Source of the DNA: an uncultured Prevotella sp.
GTDB taxonomy: Bacteria; Bacteroidota; Bacteroidia; Bacteroidales; Bacteroidaceae
Reading direction: 5' to 3'
Length of the DNA: 5,265 nt
Assembly (NCBI GenBank): GCA_905234355.1
Contig: CAJOHP010000170.1
Location: 1 to 5,265 of the forward strand
Positions within the stretch are counted from its first letter, which is position 1; every line of letters starts with the position of its first letter. Position numbers and translations under genes: made by a program. A model generated the notes under the pieces. It saw nothing but the letters and a program-made list of their open reading frames with translations, did no database searches and was not told the DNA's origin. Shown piece by piece: positions 1-5,265 of the stretch.

Positions 1-918
1 CCGTGCCCTCGGCGCCCGCGTCGGTGAGCGTCACCTGGGCAATGTGCTCTATGCTCCCCGTGCCGGGGTGGTAGACGTAGTAGCCCTGCTGTGCCGCCAC
101 GTAGAGGCGGTCGTCGTAGAGTGCGAGGCTATTGAGCAGGAAGGGTGCCTCCAGCAAGCGGGTCCAGCGGCGTGCCTTCACGTCAAAGTGTAGCAGCACC
201 GACTCGCTCTGTCCGCTGCGTATCTGGAAGTAGCCGCCCTTGTAGGGCAGGATGTGCGACTCGTGATTGTATTTCTCTATCGAAGCCCAGTCGTCGTAGG
301 CTTGTGTGTGATGGTCCACGCCGCCGGTCTGCAGGTTGATGCCCACCTCCTCGCCGTTGTCATAGAAAGCGAGTAGCAGCTTGCCCTGCTGCACGTCAAT
401 GTCCTGCAGGTTGCGGTCGCGCAGCACCTGATAGTATTTCTTCTGTGTCACGCCGTAGAGTCCCCGCTCGGTGAGCAGCCACACGCGACTGCTGTCGGCC
501 TCGCTGAAGAAGTCGAGCACGGGCTCGTCGCATCCGAGCTCATTGCGCACCACGGCGCCTACATCGCTCACGAAGTCTTCCTGCAGCAGGTCCACACAAC
601 TCAGCGTGAAGGCATTCTTCATCCACAGGTGATGCTTGCGGTCCGATAGCCGCCATGGTAGTGCTGCAGGGGTATCTGCTTCACCGGCTCGTCGTTGATA
701 TGGGAGAAGGATGTGCCGTCATAGAAGTTGATATTGCCAATGGTGGAGATGATCATGCGTCCCGTCTTGGTGCATATCACCACGTCGGCACTGTTGTCGG
801 CCAGTCCGTTAGCCGCGTTGATCACACGAAACGTGCGTCTCTCCTCGGCTCCGAAGGCTGTCGCGACGGCCATCAGCCAGCATATCATGATATATAATTG
901 TCGCCTCATCAGGTTCAT
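1..918 (-). pseudogene. Sensor with N-terminal two-component-regulator propeller; frame broken near 643; 3' end outside window
   Basis: The start is ATG at 918. Residues 1-24 form a signal peptide (MRRQ, then a hydrophobic stretch ending AFGA before EERR), so the product is exported or membrane-anchored. Residues 30-92 read as a propeller blade of the Bacteroidetes type, with motifs ANGLADNSA, CTKTGR and NINFYDG. In this frame the protein would stop at 619-621, soon after HYHGGYR. From about 643 the -1 frame carries straight on with DRKHHLWMKN and stays open to the window edge (214 codons), with further blade-like motifs such as VWLLTERGLYGV and LYVAAQQGYYVY. This is one gene split between two frames, consistent with loss of 1 base (or 4, 7 or 10). 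Proteins of this kind are usually periplasmic sensors joined through a Y_Y_Y domain to a histidine kinase or DNA-binding output. The output domain and ligand cannot be seen. No slippery heptamer is visible at the junction. It may be a true pseudogene or a sequencing or assembly error. Confidence 0.8.
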
Positions 919-945
919 GCTTGAGCTTAAATAATTTTGTCGCCA

Positions 946-977
946 CAAAAATACGCAAAAAACGGGGAATACGCAAA
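946..977 (-). promoter_or_regulatory. Bacteroidetes-type sigma-ABfr promoter of the sensor gene
   Basis: On the minus strand, TTTG (977-974) is followed by exactly 20 bases and then TATTTTTG (953-946), a full match to the Bacteroides -7 consensus TAnnTTTG with its TTTG -33 box. The surrounding DNA is AT-rich, unlike the GC-rich coding DNA either side. Transcription would start near 939, giving a leader of about 20 nt before the ATG at 918. The leader has no Shine-Dalgarno sequence, as is normal in this phylum. Confidence 0.75.
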
Positions 978-985
978 TTTTAAGT

Positions 986-1020
986 AAAAAAAGGCATGCA
1001 GGGACGCTAAAAAAAGCGTC
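986..1020 (-). terminator. Possible intrinsic terminator downstream of the methyltransferase gene
   Basis: On the minus strand a perfect 6-bp stem (GACGCT/AGCGTC, 1020-1003) closes a loop of six T. Ten bases later comes a run of seven T (992-986). It lies about 80 bp past the methyltransferase stop and just before the next promoter, where a terminator is expected. The gap between stem and T-run is longer than ideal. An outer GGC/GCC pairing (GCC directly before the T-run) could close it, but the structure is weak. Confidence 0.4.
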
Positions 1021-1057
1021 GTAAGCCATCAGGAAGCTATGCTACGTCTGGGCGATG

Positions 1058-1072
1058 CCTGTCATTGACAGG
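1058..1072. repeat. Short perfect inverted repeat after the methyltransferase stop
   Basis: CCTGTC and GACAGG form a 6-bp perfect inverted repeat with a 3-nt spacer, 27 bp past the methyltransferase stop codon. No T-run follows on either strand, so it is not a classical intrinsic terminator. It could stabilise the mRNA 3' end or bind a protein. A palindrome this short can also occur by chance. Confidence 0.35.
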
Positions 1073-1099
1073 TAATTACTTTGATGACGTGTCTGCCAC

Positions 1100-2290
1100 T
1101 CACTCGACTATAGGGGCATAGTCGGGCACATGGGTGCTTCTGATGCGCCATTCCTTGGGGTAGTGATTGTTGGCGCGCGTGCCGATGTTCTTGGCCAGGC
1201 CGAGTCTGCGTCCGGCAAAGGTGGTGCAGACGATGCCGCGTGGTGCATCGGAGGGTAGCGTGACGGTCTCGCCACGCAGATAGGCTATGGCCTGCTGATA
1301 GCTGAGCTCTACGTCGGGCACAGCAGGGTCGGAAAGGGTGAAGGGAGGTGTGAGCACATGCAGGGCCGCCGATGGTGGAGCAATCTTCGCCGCCTTGGGC
1401 GTTCCGCCCTTGCGCAGTACGCACATGAAGAGTCCCTCGCCGCGGCTGATGCCGGGAATAAACCGATAGACCGGTGCCGTGAAGCCCTCGAGCAGCGATC
1501 CCGTGATATCCCATCCGGCCTGCGTCTCCACGTGCAGCGCCTCAGCATCGAGATGGCCGAGCATCCAGGCCACGTTTTCTTCGTTCTCACGGGTATTGAA
1601 GGTGCAAGTGCTGTAGACGAGCAGTCCACCGTCGGCGAGGCATTGCCACGCGTCGCTCACGATGTCGCGCTGCAGCTGTTGCAGGCGCTCCACATGCTGC
1701 AGGCTCCACTCGCCGATGGTCTGCGGGTCCTTGCGAAACATGCCCTCACCGGAGCAGGGCACGTCGCAGAGTATGACGTCGAAGCGCATGCGCGCCTTAC
1801 GGTAGTCGCGCGGATAGTTGCAGGTGACGTAGGTGTCGGCACTGCCCCACTTCGTGATGTTCTCCAGGAGTATGCTGGCACGTTGCCTGACCGGTTCGTT
1901 GGCCAAGAGCACGCTGCCCTCGGGCAGCCGAGAGCTGGCCAGTGTCGACTTGCCTCCTGGTGCGGCACACATGTCGAGCATGGCCACGGGGCGGTCGGGC
2001 AAGTGCTGTCGGAGCACCTCATCGAGAAACATCGACGCAGCCTCCTGCACATAGTAGCAGCCGGCATGCAGCAGTGGGTCGAAGGTGAAGTTGGGTCGCT
2101 GCGCCATGTAGTAGCCGCCATGGCACCAAGGCACTGGCTGCGCCCCGGGAGCCACGATGCGTGAGGCCTTCTGCGGATGGAGTCGCAGGCTCACAGGAGG
2201 CTCCTCGCTGAAGGCGCCGAGGTAGCGACGGAAGCGCTCCTCGCCCATCATGGCACGTGTCTGGCGTAAGAAGTCGGCAGGTAATTGCAT
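1100..2290 (-). CDS. rsmF: RsmF-like rRNA cytosine-C5 methyltransferase (NOL1/NOP2/Sun family)
   Basis: This 396-residue cytoplasmic enzyme would transfer a methyl group from S-adenosylmethionine to C5 of an rRNA cytosine; in E. coli RsmF the target is C1407 of 16S rRNA. Residues 1-60 match the family N-terminus (EEPPVSLRLHP), followed by YYVQEAASM at 79-87. SAM-binding motif I is DMCAAPGGKS (106-115). Motif IV is DVPCSGEGMF (176-185) with Cys179. Motif VI is YSTCTF with Cys229, the expected nucleophile; both family cysteines are present. The C-terminus (about 328-385, ELSYQQAIAYLR to NIGTRANNHYPKEWRIRS) is the PUA-like RNA-binding part. The protein is roughly 80 residues shorter than usual: the catalytic domain ends near LRKGG (292-296) and passes almost directly to the C-terminal part, so the central segment is reduced. 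The ATG lies 11 bp after the porE-like stop with no Shine-Dalgarno, implying co-transcription or translational coupling. Family assignment is firm; the exact target base is inferred. Confidence 0.92.
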   Translation of the reverse strand: MQLPADFLRQTRAMMGEERFRRYLGAFSEEPPVSLRLHPQKASRIVAPGAQPVPWCHGGYYMAQRPNFTFDPLLHAGCYYVQEAASMFLDEVLRQHLPDRPVAMLDMCAAPGGKSTLASSRLPEGSVLLANEPVRQRASILLENITKWGSADTYVTCNYPRDYRKARMRFDVILCDVPCSGEGMFRKDPQTIGEWSLQHVERLQQLQRDIVSDAWQCLADGGLLVYSTCTFNTRENEENVAWMLGHLDAEALHVETQAGWDITGSLLEGFTAPVYRFIPGISRGEGLFMCVLRKGGTPKAAKIAPPSAALHVLTPPFTLSDPAVPDVELSYQQAIAYLRGETVTLPSDAPRGIVCTTFAGRRLGLAKNIGTRANNHYPKEWRIRSTHVPDYAPIVE

Positions 2291-2301
2291 AGTCGGAACG
2301 G

Positions 2302-4401
2302 TCAGAACAGCTCGTCTTCGAGCGATGGTGTGGCAGGCTTGTCAGGCAGGGCCTTCTTGGGCTGCTCCTTGAGCTTTCCGCCCTCGTCGAACATGCCGTA
2401 GGTGGTGCGCAGTACAATAAACTCGGTGCGACGGTTCAGCTGGTTGCACACTTCCTGCTGCTCCTCGTCCTTCAGTGACTTGATAAACTCTTCGGTGAGC
2501 ACGTCGCCCTCCTTCAGCCAGGGATATTTCTCGGTGAGCTTACGCTTCACCACCTTCGGTTTCTCCTTGCCATAGCCGACGGGAGTCAGACGGTCCTTGG
2601 CTATGCCATGTTCGATGAGGTAGGCCACGACACTCTCTGCCCGTCGCTGTGACAGTCCCTTGTTGTAGGCCGCCGGACCGCGGTAGTCGCAGTGGGCCGA
2701 CAGCTCGATGGTGACATTGGGATTCTCGTTGAGCAGCTCTATCAGCTCGTCGAGCGAAGCGGTCGACTCTGGACGCAGCGTGGCCTTGTCGAAGTCGTAG
2801 AAGATATTGTCGATGAGCACAGGGGCAGTAATAGAGGCCAGCGGAAACTGCAGCACATACTCCTGCGACTCCATGACGGTGTCGACGCGCAACTGCTCCT
2901 TATGGTTGAGGAATCCTTTGCATGTGCCGAGGAAGACGTAGTCTACGCCCGGTTTTATCTCCTGCGTGAAGGATCCGTCGCCCTTCACACTGAGTTTCAG
3001 GTTGGTACCGTCGTTGCCCACCATATAGACGAGTCCCTGCGGCAGCTCATAGCCATCCTTCTCATAGACCCATCCCTTGACGGTCTGCACCACCTCGTGC
3101 TTTTCAAAGGAGTAGATGTGGTCCCATCCCCGTGCGTCGCCACGATTGGAGCAGAAGAAGCCTCGGTTGTGCAGTCCCTCGAAGGTCATGCCGAAGTCGT
3201 CGCCCTGCGAGTTGAGGGGGAATCCTGGATGCTCGAGTGTGTAGCCCTGTGCGGGGTGTGTGCCAACGGTGTCAACTGGTGTCTCCTCGGGCTTAGCAAT
3301 GAAGATGTCGAGTCCGCCCATGCCTGGATGGCCGTTGCTGCTGAAGTAGAGGTCGCCGTTGGGTCTGAAGGTGGGAAACATCTCGTCGCCCGCCGTATTG
3401 ACGGGCTCGCCTACATTTTCCACCGGTCCCACGCCCGATGTGGTGAGCGACACGCGCCAGATGTCGAGTCCGCCCATGCCTCCCGGCATATCGCTGACGA
3501 AGTAGAGCCACATGCCGTCGGGCGATACTGCTGGATGTGCAAAGAGCGAGAGGGTGTCGCGAGTGATGTCGAGCACCTGGGGCTTTCCCCACGAGGCATC
3601 GCTCCGGCTGGAGGTAGCTATCTGTGCATAGCGGGGATAGGAGGGGTCGGTCTTGCAGACGGTGAGGTACATCGTCTTGGAGTCGGGCGAGAAGGAACAG
3701 GCTCCCTCGTCGAGCTCGGAGCAGAGGTCGCCCTCGATGTTTTCCGGTTTCTGCCACTTGCCTTTTTCGTCTTTCTGCGCCACGAAGATGTCGGCATTCT
3801 TCGTGCCGGTGATGCCGCTGTACTCGTCGCCCACCGCCTGATTGCGCGTAGAGGAGAAAAAGAGCTGGTCGTAGTTGTCGCCGGCGAGCATGGGGGAGTA
3901 TTCGGCCCGGCGCGAGTTGAAGAGGTCCTGCTTTTTGATGTTATATCCCGAGTATTCGGCATCCTGCTTCCACCTCGGAGCCATGCGTGCAGAGGTGAGC
4001 CCGCTCTTCACCAGGGGGTGGCCGGGCATGGAGTCCTGCAGCTGCACAAATATTTTCTCGGCATCCTTGTAGTTGCCGTTTTTCAGCAGCATCTGTCCCA
4101 AGCGGAAGAGCGCCGTCGAGTCGGCCTGCTTGTAGCGCACGGCATTGTTGTAGGCTGCAATGGCCCGCTGTGTGTAGTTGATGCGGCGGTAGCACTCGGC
4201 CATCTTCAGTGCGCGCTGGCCTCGCAGAGGGCGACTCTTCGAGGGGGTCTGGCTGTAGGCTTTCTTATACTGTGAGGCGGCATCGTAGTATTCGCCCAGG
4301 GCATAGAACTTGTCGCCCTTCTTCATGGCCGTGTCGGCGCCGCATCCTGCCAGGAGCAGGGCGACACACAGGAGGGAAATATGGTCGAATACTTTTTGCA
4401 T
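2302..4401 (-). CDS. porE: PorE-like OmpA-family lipoprotein of the type IX secretion system
   Basis: This 699-residue protein has a type II signal peptide with lipobox LAGC (Cys20 lipidated), so it is predicted to be anchored in a membrane, probably the outer one. TPR-like helices span about 25-125. A PD40/WD40-like propeller spans about 165-430, with blade motifs near 235-248 (SFSPDSKTMYL), 289-315 (VSPDGMWLYF, GMGGLDIW), 341-367 (FRPNGDLYFSS, GMGGLDIF) and 401-430. A carboxypeptidase-regulatory-like beta domain spans about 437-510. An OmpA_C peptidoglycan-binding domain spans about 530-665: FYDFDKATL, then CDYRG with Asp572 and LSQRRA with Arg587, the two residues that bind diaminopimelate in this family. 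NRRTEF (656-661) closes the domain and a charged tail ends in ELF. This order matches Porphyromonas gingivalis PorE (PG1058), which tethers the secretion machinery to the cell wall. Other OmpA-type PD40 lipoproteins share the layout, so the role is inferred. No strong promoter is visible; TATATTGG at 4411-4404 lacks a -33 box. Confidence 0.88.
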   Translation of the reverse strand: MQKVFDHISLLCVALLLAGCGADTAMKKGDKFYALGEYYDAASQYKKAYSQTPSKSRPLRGQRALKMAECYRRINYTQRAIAAYNNAVRYKQADSTALFRLGQMLLKNGNYKDAEKIFVQLQDSMPGHPLVKSGLTSARMAPRWKQDAEYSGYNIKKQDLFNSRRAEYSPMLAGDNYDQLFFSSTRNQAVGDEYSGITGTKNADIFVAQKDEKGKWQKPENIEGDLCSELDEGACSFSPDSKTMYLTVCKTDPSYPRYAQIATSSRSDASWGKPQVLDITRDTLSLFAHPAVSPDGMWLYFVSDMPGGMGGLDIWRVSLTTSGVGPVENVGEPVNTAGDEMFPTFRPNGDLYFSSNGHPGMGGLDIFIAKPEETPVDTVGTHPAQGYTLEHPGFPLNSQGDDFGMTFEGLHNRGFFCSNRGDARGWDHIYSFEKHEVVQTVKGWVYEKDGYELPQGLVYMVGNDGTNLKLSVKGDGSFTQEIKPGVDYVFLGTCKGFLNHKEQLRVDTVMESQEYVLQFPLASITAPVLIDNIFYDFDKATLRPESTASLDELIELLNENPNVTIELSAHCDYRGPAAYNKGLSQRRAESVVAYLIEHGIAKDRLTPVGYGKEKPKVVKRKLTEKYPWLKEGDVLTEEFIKSLKDEEQQEVCNQLNRRTEFIVLRTTYGMFDEGGKLKEQPKKALPDKPATPSLEDELF
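3304..3480 (-). repeat. Two 21-bp direct repeats encoding the propeller blade motif GMGGLDI
   Basis: The same 21 bases occur at 3304-3324 and 3460-3480, 156 bp (52 codons) apart and in the same frame. They encode GMGGLDI at the end of two successive PD40 blades. The protein motif recurs because of blade duplication; identity at every codon position suggests recent duplication, gene conversion or strong codon preference. It is an intragenic repeat and not a mobile sequence. Confidence 0.7.
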
Positions 4402-4453
4402 ACCAATATATAACGCAGCAGATGGCGAATTATTGCCTGCGAGCCTGCAAAAG

Positions 4454-4666
4454 AGATGAGAAATGAGAGCATAAAATGAGAGATGAGAGATGAGAGATGA
4501 GAAATATGATTAGACTGCTATGTGTAGTTTCCTTGAAGCAGCATTATCATATTCCTCATCTCTCATCTCTCATTTTTCATCTCTCATCTCTCATTTTTCA
4601 TCTCTCATTTTTCATCTCTCATTTTTCATCTCTCATCTCTCATCTCTCATCTCTCATTTTATACTC
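4454..4666. repeat. Heptamer-repeat imperfect palindrome between topB and the porE-like gene
   Basis: The left side holds AGATGAG/AAATGAG heptamers (4454-4467 and 4474-4501). The right side holds 15 consecutive heptamers (4557-4661) in the order A A B A A B A B A B A A A A B', where A is CATCTCT, B is CATTTTT and B' is CATTTTA. The sides are mutually inverted. The outer pairing 4467-4502 with 4631-4666 matches at 35 of 36 positions. An alternative inner pairing, 4483-4510 with 4546-4573, matches at 27 of 28. The inner stem is topped by CTGCT/AGCAG (4515-4519, 4537-4541) around a unique 17-nt loop (4520-4536). The outer right arm covers the last codons and stop of topB. In RNA from either strand this would be a long hairpin, so it could act as a terminator, a processing site or an mRNA-stabilising element. 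The surplus heptamers suggest slippage expansion of one arm. No transposase or clear target-site duplication is visible. It fills most of the 252 bp between the two genes. Confidence 0.88.
4511..4545. other. Non-repetitive apical stem-loop of the palindrome
   Basis: This 35-nt centre contains no heptamers. CTGCT (4515-4519) pairs with AGCAG (4537-4541) and leaves a loop at 4520-4536. It is the only unique sequence in the palindrome and so the part most likely to carry specific information, if any exists. No function is recognised. Confidence 0.5.
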
Positions 4667-5265
4667 TGCCGCCATGTGCAGCCTTCGCGCCATCGGGAGC
4701 ACCCATAGGCTGTGCGCCCCTTCACGATGTGTCCCTGACCGCAGAGGGGGCATGGCTGTCCCTCGACGGGAGACGGGACGGAGGGTTGCGACGCTGTCGC
4801 ACCATACGGGACTAAGGCGGCTGTCTGCGGCGATGAGGCAGCAGCTGACGGTGTGGCTGTCTGCGGCGATGAGGCAGCAGCGGGCAGCGTGGCGGTCTTT
4901 GAGGGGCGGCTTTTTTTCTGTGAGGAAGAGGCAGAGGCTTTCTTCTGCTGTGCAGAGGGGGTGGTCTTCTTCTGTGGCTCGTCGGGAGCAGCGGCGACGC
5001 GGCGGTTGGAGGGGTCGCAGACGACCTGCTGCACGATGTCGGTGATCTGCTGCTTCAGCTCGCCGATGAACTGTGCAGCGTCGTACTTCTTGGCCTCGAT
5101 GTCGCGCAGCTTCTTCTCCCAGATGCCTGTGAGCTCAGCACTCTTGAGCAGCTCCTCGTGTATGAGGTCGATGAGCTCCATGCCGGTGGGTGTGGCCACG
5201 AGGCGCTTGCGCTCCTTGCGGATGTAGTGGCGCTTGAAGAGCGTCTCGATGATGGCGGCGCGGGT
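4654..5265 (-). CDS. topB: DNA topoisomerase III (type IA), C-terminal 203 residues; 5' end outside window
   Basis: Only the C-terminus is present, read in frame from 5265 to a TGA at 4654-4656. Residues 1-75 (window numbering) match the end of the TopB core: TRAAIIETLFKRHYI, then ATPTGMELIDLIHEELL, then LTGIWEKKLRDIE. A low-complexity linker rich in Ala, Ser, Pro, Gln and Lys follows (about 85-165). It contains a 12-residue tandem duplication (AAASSPQTATPS, then AAASSPQTAALV). The last ~33 residues form a topoisomerase-type C4 zinc ribbon: CPLC, 13 residues, C, 6 residues, C. TopB relaxes and decatenates DNA by single-strand passage; its catalytic tyrosine lies outside the window. The GTG at 5199 is an internal valine codon and not the start, because the frame continues upstream with conserved residues. 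The final codons and the stop lie inside the outer arm of the heptamer palindrome, so the very C-terminus (SIK) is encoded by repeat DNA. TopA is a less likely alternative. Confidence 0.85.
   Translation of the reverse strand, partial: TRAAIIETLFKRHYIRKERKRLVATPTGMELIDLIHEELLKSAELTGIWEKKLRDIEAKKYDAAQFIGELKQQITDIVQQVVCDPSNRRVAAAPDEPQKKTTPSAQQKKASASSSQKKSRPSKTATLPAAASSPQTATPSAAASSPQTAALVPYGATASQPSVPSPVEGQPCPLCGQGHIVKGRTAYGCSRWREGCTWRQSIK
4821..4892 (-). repeat. 36-bp tandem duplication in the topB linker
   Basis: A 36-bp unit starting at 4821 is repeated from 4857, with the first 26 bases of each copy identical and the remainder diverged. In frame it encodes two 12-residue Ala/Ser/Pro/Gln units in the flexible linker before the zinc ribbon. 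Because the period is a multiple of three, gain or loss of a unit would keep the frame. Confidence 0.75.

Noticed and set aside
643..649. Programmed -1 ribosomal frameshift in the sensor gene
   Set aside because: The bases around the junction do not form an X XXY YYZ slippery heptamer, and no stable downstream structure stands out.
919..1029. Longer N-terminus for the sensor protein, starting at 1029
   Set aside because: The added residues come from AT-rich intergenic DNA that contains the promoter and possible terminator. The start at 918 puts a proper signal peptide at the N-terminus.
1358..2164. 268-codon open frame on the plus strand
   Set aside because: It is antisense to the methyltransferase gene with all its catalytic motifs, and its translation shows no family features.
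2692..4275. 527-codon open frame on the plus strand
   Set aside because: It runs antisense to the porE-like gene, whose lipobox, propeller and OmpA motifs are clear. The plus-strand translation is Val/Glu/His-rich with no recognisable domain, as expected for an antisense shadow in GC-rich DNA.
4454..4666. CRISPR array
   Set aside because: Units are 7 bp and contiguous with no spacers; the tracts are inverted to each other. This is a simple repeat palindrome.
4511..4666. Retron-type or group II intron RNA
   Set aside because: There is a long hairpin, but no reverse transcriptase gene or intron domain V-like motif is visible in the window.
4497..5045. Plus-strand frame of 182 codons across the heptamer array and topB
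   Set aside because: Its first part is only repeat-derived (HLSSLIFHLSS) and the rest is an Arg-rich antisense of the topB linker.
5197..5199. GTG start of a separate small zinc-ribbon protein
   Set aside because: The same frame is open to the window edge, and the upstream residues (TRAAIIETLFKRHYIRK) belong to the TopB family, so this is an internal valine codon.

Overview
The window looks like chromosomal DNA of a Bacteroidales bacterium, most likely Prevotellaceae-like with a fairly high GC content. Three things point there. One gene encodes a lipoprotein with the domain order of PorE (TPR, PD40 propeller, CRD, OmpA_C). There is a sensor protein with a periplasmic two-component-regulator propeller. 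Upstream of that sensor gene is a clear Bacteroidetes-type promoter (TTTG, 20-bp spacer, TAnnTTTG). The genus is inferred from protein style and not proven.

All supported genes lie on the minus strand, so the transcriptional order runs from high to low coordinates. First is the 3' end of a type IA topoisomerase gene (topB, DNA topoisomerase III; 5265 to 4654, 5' end outside the window). Next is a 252-bp intergenic region (4653 to 4402). Most of it is an imperfect palindrome built from heptamer repeats (CATCTCT/CATTTTT) around a unique 17-nt loop. Then comes the PorE-like lipoprotein (4401 to 2302), followed 11 bp later by an RsmF-like rRNA m5C methyltransferase (2290 to 1100); these two are probably co-transcribed. 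A 181-bp intergenic region (1099 to 919) carries two small hairpins, one a possible terminator, and the promoter of the last gene. That gene (918 to 1, 3' end outside the window) encodes a sensor with an N-terminal propeller. Its reading frame is broken near position 643.

PorE-type proteins sit in the periplasm or on the inner face of the outer membrane and link the type IX secretion system to peptidoglycan. The methyltransferase and topoisomerase are housekeeping nucleic-acid enzymes, so the cluster is a run of mostly core genes and not a single pathway. The sensor gene is its own transcription unit.

I found no mobile element, CRISPR array, tRNA, rRNA or convincing new multi-gene system. 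The most unusual items are the heptamer-repeat palindrome, whose outer arm contains the topB stop codon; the frame break in the sensor gene; and an apparently shortened central region in the methyltransferase.
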